Assembly: GCA_965602035.1 (NCBI GenBank) | Contig: OZ271919.1 | Location: forward strand, 2,976,001-3,040,000 | DNA from: Natronospirillum sp965602035 | Lineage (GTDB): Bacteria > Pseudomonadota > Gammaproteobacteria > Pseudomonadales > Natronospirillaceae | Direction of reading: 5' to 3' | Length of the DNA stretch: 64,000 nucleotides | Shown here: one piece after another, positions 25,399 to 34,085 of the stretch | How the letters are laid out: every line of letters starts with the position of its first letter | Numbering within the stretch: position 1 is the stretch's first letter | Translations under genes and position numbers: made by a program | Notes under the pieces: model-generated | Told to the model about the DNA's origin: nothing | Databases searched by the model: none | The model's input: the letters and a program-made list of their open reading frames with translations, nothing else

Positions 25399-28300
25399 AT
25401 GCCGAAGAGAACGGATATACAGAGCATTCTGATGATTGGTGCCGGGCCCATCGTGATCGGTCAGGCCTGCGAGTTTGACTATTCGGGTGCCCAGGCCTGC
25501 AAGGCGCTGCGCGAAGAAGGCTTCCGGGTTATTCTGGTGAACTCCAACCCGGCTACCATAATGACCGACCCGGTCATGGCCGACGCCACCTACATTGAAC
25601 CGATCGTGTGGGAAGAGGTCGCCAAGATCATAGAGAAAGAGCGCCCGGACGCGGTGCTGCCGACCATGGGTGGTCAGACGGCCCTGAACTGCGCCTTGGA
25701 CCTCGACCGCCACGGTGTACTTGATCGTTACGGCGTGACCATGATCGGCGCCAATGCCGACGCCATCGACAAAGCCGAGGACCGCTACCGGTTCGATCAG
25801 GCAATGAAAGCGATCGGTCTGGATACACCGAACTCGGGCATGGCACACAGCATGGAAGAAGCCTGGGCCATTCAGGAAGAGATTGGCTTCCCGTGCATCA
25901 TCCGGCCGTCGTTCACCATGGGTGGCTCCGGCGGTGGTATTGCCTACAACAAGGACGAATTCCAGGAAATCTGTGAGCGTGGTCTTGATCTGTCGCCGAC
26001 CAATGAACTGTTGATTGATGAATCCCTGATCGGCTGGAAAGAGTATGAGATGGAAGTCGTCCGCGACAAGGCCGACAACTGCATTATCGTCTGCTCTATC
26101 GAGAATTTTGACGCGATGGGGGTTCACACCGGCGACTCGACGACCGTGGCGCCCGCGCAGACCCTGACCGACAAGGAATACCAGATCATGCGCAACGCCT
26201 CACTGGCGGTGTTGCGTGAAATCGGTGTGGAAACGGGTGGCTCGAACGTACAGTTCGCCATTAACCCCGACAATGGCCGTATGGTCGTTATTGAAATGAA
26301 CCCGCGGGTGAGCCGCTCGTCGGCCCTGGCCTCCAAGGCAACGGGCTTCCCGATTGCCAAGGTGGCTGCGAAGCTGGCGGTCGGATACACGCTGGATGAA
26401 CTGCAGAACGAGATCACCGGTGGGCGTACGCCGGCTTCTTTTGAGCCGAGCATCGACTATGTTGTGACCAAGATCCCGCGGTTTGCCTTTGAAAAATTTC
26501 CGCAGTCGAATGACCGGTTGACCACGCAGATGAAATCCGTCGGCGAGGTCATGGCGATCGGCCGGAATTTCCAGGAGTCCTTTCAGAAAGCGTTGCGTGG
26601 TCTGGAAGCTGGGGCTTCCGGGCTGGACCCGGTGCAGGATCCCGAAGCGCCCGACGCCCGGGACCGGATCGTCCGGGAACTGAAAGAACCCGGCCCGCAG
26701 CGGCTCTGGTACATCGGGGATGCCTTCCGCATGGGCATGAGCGTCGATGAGGTTCATGAACTGTGCCATGTCGACCCCTGGTTTCTGGTGCAGGTGGAAG
26801 AGTTGATCGCGCTGGAAGCCGAAATCGGTCGCACGACCCTGGCTACGCTGGACCGGGCGACGCTGCTGGGCTTCAAGCGCAAGGGCTTTTCGGATGAGCG
26901 CCTTGCGGCATTGCTGGGGCTTACTGAAAAGGAAGTCCGGGCCCGGCGGCACCAGCTTGATGTGCGCCCGGTCTATAAGCGGGTGGATACCTGTGCGGCG
27001 GAATTCGCCACCAGCACCGCGTACATGTATTCGAGTTATGACGAGGAATGTGAAGCTGAGCCGACGGACCGTGAAAAAATCATGGTCATTGGCGGCGGGC
27101 CGAACCGCATTGGCCAGGGTATTGAATTCGACTACTGCTGTGTTCACGCGGCGCTGGCCATGCGCAACGAAGGTTACGAGACCATCATGGTGAACTGTAA
27201 CCCGGAAACCGTATCCACTGACTATGACACCTCGGACCGCCTCTACTTTGAGCCGGTCACGCTGGAGGACGTGCTGGCCATTGTAGACGTGGAGAAGCCG
27301 AAGGGCGTTATTGTGCAGTTTGGTGGTCAGACACCACTGAAGCTGGCCCGTGACCTCGAGGCGGCCGGCGTACCGATAATCGGTACCACACCGGATGCCA
27401 TCGACCGGGCCGAAGACCGCGAACGGTTTCAGCAGATGATACAGCGTCTGAATCTCCTGCAGCCGGACAACGCAACGGCACGCAGTGTCGAAGACGCCGT
27501 GGTCAAGGCACGGGAAATAGGCTATCCGCTGGTTGTGCGGCCCAGCTACGTACTGGGTGGCCGGGCCATGGAAATTGTCTACGATGAAACCGAACTGCTG
27601 CGCTATATGCGCGACGCGGTGAAAGTATCCAACGATTCCCCGGTGCTGCTCGACCACTTCCTCGACGCGGCCATAGAGGTGGACATCGACGCGGTCAGCG
27701 ACGGCGAGACGGTTGTCATCGGTGCCATCATGCAACATATTGAACAGGCGGGTGTGCATTCCGGCGATTCCGCCTGCTCACTGCCGCCGTTCTCGCTACC
27801 GGCCGCTGTGCAGGACGAGATCCGGGCCCAGGTGAAGGCGATGGCCCTGGAGTTGGGCGTTGTTGGCCTGATGAACGTACAGATGGCCTGGCAGGACAAT
27901 ACGCTCTATATCATCGAGGTAAACCCGCGCGCCTCGAGAACCGTACCGTTCGTCTCGAAGGCGATCGGCCGATCGCTCGCCGATGTGGCGGCGCGTGTCA
28001 TGGCCGGAGCGACCCTGGCGGATACCGGCTTTACCAGCGAGCACAAGCCGATGTTCTACTCCGTGAAAGAGAGCGTACTGCCGTTCAACAAGTTCCCGGG
28101 TGTGGACCCAATTCTGACACCGGAAATGAAATCGACCGGTGAAGTCATGGGCATCGGTGACACGTTCGGCGAGGCGTTCGGCAAGGCGGCGCTGGCAACC
28201 GGCGTGCGTATTCCGTCGAGTGGAACGGTCATTATCAGTGTGAAGGACCGCGACAAGCCCAAGGTTGTTGCCCTGGCCCAGCGGCTGGAAAAGCTCGGTT

Positions 28301-28620
28301 TCCGCCTGCTCGCCACACGGGGCACCTGGCAGCGCCTGAATGAAGCCGGCGTTGCGTGCGAGCCGATCAACAAGGTCAAGGAGGGCCGCCCACACATGGT
28401 TGATCTGATCAAGAACGATGAAGTCCAGTTCATCATGAACTCTACAGAGGGCCGTCAGGCAATCGCCGACAGTGCGGTGATCCGTCGCAGCGCGCTACAG
28501 CACAAGGTGTATTACACCACGACGCTGGAGGGTGCCGATGCGTCGGTAGCGGCTCTGGAACACAGCACGGCAACCGATGTGCGCATGTTGCAGTCTCTGC
28601 ATACAGGAGCGGTAAAATGA
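25399..28620 (+). CDS. carB: Carbamoyl-phosphate synthase large subunit
   Basis: The 1073-residue synthetase has two homologous ATP-grasp halves, beginning IMVIGAGPIVIGQACEFDYSG-like near residue 10 and IMVIGGGPNRIGQGIEFDYC near residue 560. An oligomerisation linker lies between them and a C-terminal allosteric domain follows. Full length, with GGSGGGIAYN and GGRAMEIVYD ATP-binding loops. It overlaps greA by four bases (ATGA). Confidence 0.98.
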   Translation: MPKRTDIQSILMIGAGPIVIGQACEFDYSGAQACKALREEGFRVILVNSNPATIMTDPVMADATYIEPIVWEEVAKIIEKERPDAVLPTMGGQTALNCALDLDRHGVLDRYGVTMIGANADAIDKAEDRYRFDQAMKAIGLDTPNSGMAHSMEEAWAIQEEIGFPCIIRPSFTMGGSGGGIAYNKDEFQEICERGLDLSPTNELLIDESLIGWKEYEMEVVRDKADNCIIVCSIENFDAMGVHTGDSTTVAPAQTLTDKEYQIMRNASLAVLREIGVETGGSNVQFAINPDNGRMVVIEMNPRVSRSSALASKATGFPIAKVAAKLAVGYTLDELQNEITGGRTPASFEPSIDYVVTKIPRFAFEKFPQSNDRLTTQMKSVGEVMAIGRNFQESFQKALRGLEAGASGLDPVQDPEAPDARDRIVRELKEPGPQRLWYIGDAFRMGMSVDEVHELCHVDPWFLVQVEELIALEAEIGRTTLATLDRATLLGFKRKGFSDERLAALLGLTEKEVRARRHQLDVRPVYKRVDTCAAEFATSTAYMYSSYDEECEAEPTDREKIMVIGGGPNRIGQGIEFDYCCVHAALAMRNEGYETIMVNCNPETVSTDYDTSDRLYFEPVTLEDVLAIVDVEKPKGVIVQFGGQTPLKLARDLEAAGVPIIGTTPDAIDRAEDRERFQQMIQRLNLLQPDNATARSVEDAVVKAREIGYPLVVRPSYVLGGRAMEIVYDETELLRYMRDAVKVSNDSPVLLDHFLDAAIEVDIDAVSDGETVVIGAIMQHIEQAGVHSGDSACSLPPFSLPAAVQDEIRAQVKAMALELGVVGLMNVQMAWQDNTLYIIEVNPRASRTVPFVSKAIGRSLADVAARVMAGATLADTGFTSEHKPMFYSVKESVLPFNKFPGVDPILTPEMKSTGEVMGIGDTFGEAFGKAALATGVRIPSSGTVIISVKDRDKPKVVALAQRLEKLGFRLLATRGTWQRLNEAGVACEPINKVKEGRPHMVDLIKNDEVQFIMNSTEGRQAIADSAVIRRSALQHKVYYTTTLEGADASVAALEHSTATDVRMLQSLHTGAVK

Positions 28621-29093
28621 ATCGATACCCCATGACGGTAGAGGGAGAGCGCAAACTGCAGGAAGAGTTGAAACAACTCAAATCCGAAGCGCGCCCCCGA
28701 GTGATCGAAGCCATCGCCGAGGCCCGTGAGCACGGAGACCTCAAGGAAAATGCCGAGTATCACGCGGCACGCGAGCAGCAGGGTTTTATCGAGGGCCGGA
28801 TAAAAGAGCTCGAGGGAAAACTGGGCAATGCCCAGGTGATTGACGTAAAAACCCTGCCGCAGACCGGCAAGGTGCTGTTCGGCGTCACCGTCACCCTGCT
28901 CAACACCGACACCGATGAAGAAGTGAAGTATCGCATCGTCGGTGAGGATGAAGCTGACGTGAAGGCACAGAAAATCTCGGTAACATCGCCCATTGCCCGG
29001 GCGCTGATCGGCAAGGAAGAAGGCGACATCGTGCAGGTCAGCACACCGGGCGGCGATGTCGAGTACGAAATCGAGCAGGTTGAACACCTCTGA
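28617..29093 (+). CDS. greA: Transcript cleavage factor GreA
   Basis: GreA rescues backtracked RNA polymerase by stimulating transcript cleavage. The 158 residues hold the N-terminal coiled coil with the acidic tip GDLKENAEYHAAREQQ and the C-terminal FKBP-like domain ending GGDVEYEIEQVEHL. It is translationally coupled to carB and overlaps the next gene by one base (TGATG). Confidence 0.97.
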   Translation: MNRYPMTVEGERKLQEELKQLKSEARPRVIEAIAEAREHGDLKENAEYHAAREQQGFIEGRIKELEGKLGNAQVIDVKTLPQTGKVLFGVTVTLLNTDTDEEVKYRIVGEDEADVKAQKISVTSPIARALIGKEEGDIVQVSTPGGDVEYEIEQVEHL

Positions 29094-29482
29094 TGCTGAC
29101 GCCCATGCGCAACCTGGGGGCCAACCTGCTGTTTGTCTTTGCGGTGGGAGGCCTCTGGGCCGTCGGTTACCTGGTGACACCGTTCCTGCAGGACAGCATG
29201 GCGGTGCAGGACATCATTGTACTGCGCAAGAGCATGATGGTTCTGGCGGTACTCGGGTTTGCCATCAATGTGCTCACCCGGGCGAAGGAGATGAACTGGC
29301 AGGCATGGCAGGACCTGCGCAGCCTGATGGGCCTGTCGGCGCTGGTGCTCGGCATCGCCTTTCTGCTGGTGCCCGCCACTGCGGTCAACCTTTCGAGCGC
29401 ACTCTACGCGGTAACCTCGCTGATCTGTGTGGCCTGGGTCGGTTGGGCGCCCTCCGATGAGCACCAGGGCGACCAGCGCTGA
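29093..29482 (+). CDS. DUF4149-like four-helix membrane protein
   Basis: 129 residues with four predicted membrane helices and the family-like FAVGGLWAVGYLVTPFLQ near the N-terminus. The same kind of gene follows greA in Pseudomonas, between greA and yhbY, which supports the assignment. It has a one-base overlap with greA. The function is unknown. Confidence 0.75.
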   Translation: MLTPMRNLGANLLFVFAVGGLWAVGYLVTPFLQDSMAVQDIIVLRKSMMVLAVLGFAINVLTRAKEMNWQAWQDLRSLMGLSALVLGIAFLLVPATAVNLSSALYAVTSLICVAWVGWAPSDEHQGDQR

Positions 29483-29693
29483 CCGGTGCGGGCACAGCCC
29501 GGTGTTTCGAGAGTTCCCAACCGTTGACCAAAGCTATACACTTCAGGCTGATTTTTAAAACGGCTTCAGGCGTCGGGCCATGCCAATGTGCCTGCCGGGA
29601 CAGTACCGGAGGTGGGCGGCCCGCCGTGACAGAAAGCCGGAAAGACATTGCCCGACCTGAGCTTGATACTGACAGACCTGAGAGGAATCCTGC

Positions 29694-30986
29694 ATGTTAG
29701 AACGACTGTTTGGGATAAAGGCCATGGGGGCCAGTGTTCGTACCGAAGTCATTGCCGGCTTCACGACGTTCCTGACAATGGCGTATATCATATTCGTAAA
29801 CCCGGAGATTCTGTCCGCTACCGGCATGGATCGTGACTCCATCTTCGTGGCCACCTGCCTGGCGGCAGCGCTTGGCTGTCTCATCATGGGCCTCTGGGCC
29901 AACTACCCGATTGCGCAGGCTCCGGGCATGGGGCTCAACGCCTTCTTCACCTACGGCGTGGTTTTGGGCATGGGCCATACGTGGGAAGTGGCTCTCGGCG
30001 CCGTATTTCTCTCGGGTGTGATCTTCCTGCTGCTCAGTATCTTCAAGGTACGCGAGTGGATCATCGATTCCATACCGAACGCGCTCCGCTACGGCATCGC
30101 GGCCGGTATCGGCTTCTTTCTGGCGCTGATCGGCCTGCAGAATGCGGGCATTATCGTTGGCGACCCGGCGACGCTGATTGCGCTGGGTGATCTGTCACAG
30201 CCATCCGCCATCTATGCGCTGGTCGGCTTCTTTGTGATCGCTGCACTCGCTTATCTCAAGGTAACGGGTTCTGTCATGATCGGTGTGCTGGGGGTGACCA
30301 TCGTCGCCATGCTGTTCGGGCACAATGAATTCGGAGGGGTCGTATCGGCGCCGCCATCGATCTCGCCCACACTGTTCCAGCTCGACATCGTCGGCGCTCT
30401 GGATGTGGCCCTGATAAGCGTTATCTTCGCCTTCCTGTTCGTGGACCTGTTCGACACCTCGGGTACCCTGATCGGCGTCGCCGAGCGCGGCGGCCTGCTC
30501 GACAAGGACGGGAACCTGCCGCGTATCAACCGGGCCATGATGGCAGACAGTTCTGCTTCCATTGCCGGTTCACTGCTGGGTACCTCCACAACCACCAGTT
30601 ATATCGAGAGTGCATCCGGCATTGCCGCCGGTGGTCGTACCGGCCTCACCGCCGTGGTAGTCGCGGTTCTGTTCCTCATCAGCCTGTTCTTTGCGCCGCT
30701 GGCTGGTTCCGTGCCGGCGTTCGCGACGGCCGGTGCCCTGCTGTACGTTGCAGTATTGATGTCCGGTGCCCTCGTCAAGGCCAACTGGGATGATGTCACC
30801 GACGCCGCACCGGTCCTTATCGCTGCGCTGGCGATGCCGTTCGCTTACTCGATTGCCGACGGTATTGCGCTGTCGTTTATTGCCTATGCGGTAATCAAGA
30901 CCCTCGCAGGACGCTGGAAAGACGTCAGCCCGGCTGTCTATGTGCTGGCCCTGGTGTTTATCCTGAAGTTCGCATTCCTCGACTGA
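29694..30986 (+). CDS. NCS2-family purine (hypoxanthine/guanine/adenine-type) permease
   Basis: 430 residues and about 12 membrane helices. Signatures of the AzgA/PbuG-type branch are TEVIAGFTTFLTMAYIIFVNP, the QAPGMGLNAFFTYGVV motif and FLFVDLFDTSGTLIGVAE with GTSTTTSYIESASG. The family is a proton symporter for purine bases. It lies upstream of apt, which would convert imported adenine to AMP. No known purine or xanthine riboswitch was recognisable in the 211-bp region before it. Confidence 0.92.
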   Translation: MLERLFGIKAMGASVRTEVIAGFTTFLTMAYIIFVNPEILSATGMDRDSIFVATCLAAALGCLIMGLWANYPIAQAPGMGLNAFFTYGVVLGMGHTWEVALGAVFLSGVIFLLLSIFKVREWIIDSIPNALRYGIAAGIGFFLALIGLQNAGIIVGDPATLIALGDLSQPSAIYALVGFFVIAALAYLKVTGSVMIGVLGVTIVAMLFGHNEFGGVVSAPPSISPTLFQLDIVGALDVALISVIFAFLFVDLFDTSGTLIGVAERGGLLDKDGNLPRINRAMMADSSASIAGSLLGTSTTTSYIESASGIAAGGRTGLTAVVVAVLFLISLFFAPLAGSVPAFATAGALLYVAVLMSGALVKANWDDVTDAAPVLIAALAMPFAYSIADGIALSFIAYAVIKTLAGRWKDVSPAVYVLALVFILKFAFLD

Positions 30987-31012
30987 CACCTATTACCGAC
31001 CGACTCCGGTCT

Positions 31013-31034
31013 CCGCCCGGCCCCGGCCGGGCGG
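31013..31034. repeat. 10-bp perfect GC hairpin between purine permease and apt
   Basis: CCGCCCGGCC (31013-31022) and GGCCGGGCGG (31025-31034) with a two-base loop. No T-run follows, so it could attenuate or stabilise the transcript between the two genes rather than end it. Confidence 0.55.
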
Positions 31035-31065
31035 GTGGCCGGGGTGTTGTCTGTCTGGAGCCATG

Positions 31066-31617
31066 ATGACCTCTACCCCCTACAGCGACACGATCAAACA
31101 GACCATACGAACGGTGCGCGACTGGCCCAAACCGGGCGTCAATTTCCGCGATATCACGCCGCTCATGCAGCAGCGGGCAGCTTTTCGAAAACTGATTGAT
31201 GCGTTTGTCCATCAGTATCAGGAAGCCGACATCGATGCGGTGGCAGCCATTGACGCCCGTGGCTTTATCGTCGGCGCGCCCCTGGCGTATGAGCTCAGCA
31301 CAAGCTTTGTGCCCGTCCGCAAAAAGGGCAAGCTGCCATTCAAAACGCTCAGTGAGACCTACAGCCTCGAATACGGTGAGGCCACTGTTGAGCTCCATTC
31401 CGATGCGTTCAGTGCGGGCGATCGCATCCTGGTCATTGATGATCTGATCGCAACCGGGGGCACCATGCTGGCGGCGGCGAAGCTGATTCGACGGGTTGGT
31501 GGTGAAGTCGTTGAGTGCGCGACCATTATCGACCTCCCGGATCTCGGCGGCGCAGAGAAAATCCGGGATGCCGGCTTTTCCGTCTTCAGCGTGTGTTCAT
31601 TCACGGAGACCGAATAG
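31066..31617 (+). CDS. apt: Adenine phosphoribosyltransferase
   Basis: Forms AMP from adenine and PRPP. The 183 residues contain WPKPGVNFRDITPLM, VRKKGKLP and the PRPP-binding ILVIDDLIATGGTMLAA. Of two adjacent ATGs the second (31066) has better spacing to GGAG. It lies 79 bases after the purine permease, making a salvage pair. Confidence 0.96.
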   Translation: MTSTPYSDTIKQTIRTVRDWPKPGVNFRDITPLMQQRAAFRKLIDAFVHQYQEADIDAVAAIDARGFIVGAPLAYELSTSFVPVRKKGKLPFKTLSETYSLEYGEATVELHSDAFSAGDRILVIDDLIATGGTMLAAAKLIRRVGGEVVECATIIDLPDLGGAEKIRDAGFSVFSVCSFTETE

Positions 31618-31660
31618 CCTCAGCCGTTTTAAAGCGGGCCGCAAAGGCCGACCAGGCTGT

Positions 31661-32068
31661 TCAGCCATTGGCCAGCAGTGCCGCACCGGCAACAATCCAT
31701 AACCCGGCCAGTGCGATGTTGGCTATCTGGAACGCGGTTGCCCGGTGCAGCACGTTATTGTAAGTCAGGTGAATGCCGGTGTGAGCCAGCCGGCTGATAA
31801 TCCACAGCCACGCAAGCCAGGGCACAAGCGGTGACGTGACCGGCAGCGCCAGAATCAGCACGGCTACCGTGTAAAACAGTACCGGCATTTCGAACTGATT
31901 GCTGAAATGCCGGTTGGCCTGGCGGATATACTGCGGGGCCTCGCCCTCCAGCAGGCGGAAGAAGCCGATCGACATTTCCCGGCGGCGCACGGCTCGGGCT
32001 CTCTGGAAAAAGCCAAGTACCAGCAGGCTGAAGGTGAGTGCTACCTGAATAAGAAGCGGCAGGGCCAT
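31661..32068 (-). CDS. MAPEG-family membrane protein
   Basis: 135 residues with four hydrophobic helices and the family motif RQANRHFSNQFEMPVLFYTV (residues about 49-68). Bacterial MAPEG proteins resemble eicosanoid/glutathione-transferase-type membrane proteins, but the bacterial substrates are mostly unknown. It is convergent with apt. Confidence 0.85.
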   Translation of the reverse strand: MALPLLIQVALTFSLLVLGFFQRARAVRRREMSIGFFRLLEGEAPQYIRQANRHFSNQFEMPVLFYTVAVLILALPVTSPLVPWLAWLWIISRLAHTGIHLTYNNVLHRATAFQIANIALAGLWIVAGAALLANG

Positions 32069-32226
32069 ACCCGGTTTCTCCGTTGCGTATACAGTAGTTG
32101 CTATGGCGCGGAGTCTCTCACGCTGTGGCCGTGACCGCCAGTGAACTGACCCACATTTGTCCGGGCGACGTATTCACTGCACAATAGCGTCGCACAACTA
32201 TTTATGACCCATCAGGAGTTCCAACC

Positions 32227-32721
32227 ATGGCAACAGTGACCCTACAGGGAACACCGTTTGAAACGGTCGCTGATCTACCACCAGTGGGTACCCCCGCGCC
32301 GGCGTTCCAGCTCACCCGTCCGGACCTGAGTGAAGTCCGTCTTGAGGATTTCGCCGGCAAGCGCGTGGTGCTGAATATTTTCCCGAGTGTGGATACTCCG
32401 ACCTGTGCCCAGTCGGTGCGGCAATTCAACGAGCGCGCGAGCCAACTCGAAAACACGGTGGTGGTCTGTGTGTCAGCGGATCTCCCGTTCGCCCAGGCCA
32501 GGTTCTGTGGCGCTGAGAATCTCGACAATGTCGTTACCGGCTCGACATTCCGCAGCAGCTTTGGTGAGGACTATGGCGTGACCTTCCGCAATGGCCCGAT
32601 GGCCGGGCTGATGTCGCGGGCGGTGGTGGTTATCGATGGCGCCGGGCGTATCGCCTACACCGAGCAGGTGGCGGAAACCGCCGACGAGCCGGAATATGAC
32701 AAGGCCCTGGCCGCGCTCTGA
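32227..32721 (+). CDS. tpx: Thiol peroxidase (atypical 2-Cys peroxiredoxin)
   Basis: Reduces hydroperoxides using thioredoxin. The 164 residues have the peroxidatic Cys60 in DTPTCA and the resolving Cys94 in ARFCGAENL, the normal Tpx spacing. GGAG lies 8 bases before the ATG at 32227. It is monocistronic, facing the dGTPase gene. Confidence 0.97.
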   Translation: MATVTLQGTPFETVADLPPVGTPAPAFQLTRPDLSEVRLEDFAGKRVVLNIFPSVDTPTCAQSVRQFNERASQLENTVVVCVSADLPFAQARFCGAENLDNVVTGSTFRSSFGEDYGVTFRNGPMAGLMSRAVVVIDGAGRIAYTEQVAETADEPEYDKALAAL

Positions 32722-32737
32722 ACCGGACCGGTCAGCC

Positions 32738-34060
32738 TCAGCGGGCCATCAGGGACACGCCACCTATCTGCTTGGCGAGGTAGTTGGCGTACTGATCGGT
32801 CTGCTGGGTAATGAAATCCAGCAAGCGCATATAGATAGCGTATAGTGGCCAGCCTGCGTCCGGCGCGTCGTCGCGCATCAGGTCGAGAATGCGCTTGCTG
32901 CGAAAGCCGAGGTGTTCACCGCGGGACTGATGCAATTCATACCCTGCGGAAATAAACGCATCCAGCAGTGTGCTGAGCGTGGCGTAGGCGCCGATCTCGA
33001 TTTCGGTCTTGTGGCTGTCATTAAACACCTTCCGGCGCGCCAGTGCCTTGGCCCGTTCAATACCCTTGCCGATGCCATCGGACGTATGGCCAAGCAGGTC
33101 ACCGGTAAATCGGCCGCTCAGTATGTCGCCCCTGTGCGCCATGAACGTTTCCACCACCGCATCAATGATGGATTGCATCGCTTTGCCGCGCAGCGCGGCC
33201 AGTTTGCGCTGGGGTGACACCATGTCATCCGCATCCAGCACCAGCTCTGCCTGTGGGTTGAAACAGCGGAGCACATCCTGAACCTCCTCATAGGCCAGTA
33301 TTCGCAGATCCACCGCGTCCTCGAGATCAATGATGGCGTAGCAGATATCGTCTGCCGCTTCCATGAGATAGGACAATGGGTGCCTGGCCCAGGCCTGGTC
33401 CCCGCGCCGGGAAAGCCCCAGGGAATCAGCCACGTCGCTCAGCAGCGGCACCTCGCTCTGGAAACAGGCGAACTTTCCCCGCTCTCCGGCATGCAGCACG
33501 GACCAGGGGTACTTGAGCAGGCTGGCCAGGGTAGGCTGGGTCAGCCGCAGGCCACCGCGAAACAGGTGGTACTCGATCTGTGTGACCAGGCGAAAGCCCT
33601 GGGCGTTGCCCTCCCAGTGCAACAGGTCCTGCCGTTCCGGGTCACTGAGCGGCGCCAGCAGCTCCGAGCGCTCGCGCTGACGGAACCAGTCCTGAATGGC
33701 AAACTCGCCGGCGTGGCCGAACGGCGGGTTACCGATGTCATGGGCAAGACAGGCTGCCTGAACGATAATGCCGAGGTCATCAGGCTGAATCCAGTCGGGT
33801 AATTCCGCGTGAATACGCTCGCCCACCTTGAGGCCCAGCGAACGGCCGACGCTGCCCACCTCCACACTGTGGATCAACCGGGTATGGACGTGGTCGTTCA
33901 GAGCCAGTGGGTGTACCTGTGTCTTGCCGCTGAGCCGACGAAAAGCCGAGGAGAACACGATGCGGTCGTAATCCTTGTGAAAGTGGCTGCGACCGAGCTC
34001 ATGGGGCTGCTGCGCCTGGTGGCCGTAGCGCCGGGTGCCAAGGAGGTTTTCCCACTTCAT
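32738..34060 (-). CDS. dgt: dGTP triphosphohydrolase-like HD protein
   Basis: Hydrolyses dGTP (and often other dNTPs) to nucleoside and triphosphate. The 440 residues have RRLSGKTQVHPL, HTRLIHSVEVGSVGR and the HD metal pair in AACLAHDIGNPPFGHAGE. GGAAGAG lies before the ATG. It starts 25 bases after the penicillin acylase-like gene and is probably cotranscribed with it. Length and motifs fit the longer dGTPase subtype; substrate range is not visible. Confidence 0.92.
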   Translation of the reverse strand: MKWENLLGTRRYGHQAQQPHELGRSHFHKDYDRIVFSSAFRRLSGKTQVHPLALNDHVHTRLIHSVEVGSVGRSLGLKVGERIHAELPDWIQPDDLGIIVQAACLAHDIGNPPFGHAGEFAIQDWFRQRERSELLAPLSDPERQDLLHWEGNAQGFRLVTQIEYHLFRGGLRLTQPTLASLLKYPWSVLHAGERGKFACFQSEVPLLSDVADSLGLSRRGDQAWARHPLSYLMEAADDICYAIIDLEDAVDLRILAYEEVQDVLRCFNPQAELVLDADDMVSPQRKLAALRGKAMQSIIDAVVETFMAHRGDILSGRFTGDLLGHTSDGIGKGIERAKALARRKVFNDSHKTEIEIGAYATLSTLLDAFISAGYELHQSRGEHLGFRSKRILDLMRDDAPDAGWPLYAIYMRLLDFITQQTDQYANYLAKQIGGVSLMAR

Positions 34061-34085
34061 CGGGTCTCTTCCTTCAGGTCAGTTT

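Noticed and set aside
26200..27759. 519-codon minus-strand open frame inside carB
   Set aside because: It is fully antisense to the well-conserved carB, with no family features.
29483..29693. Purine or xanthine riboswitch before the NCS2 permease
   Set aside because: No conserved purine-riboswitch junction sequence is visible, and I cannot match the xanthine (NMT1-type) motif with confidence.
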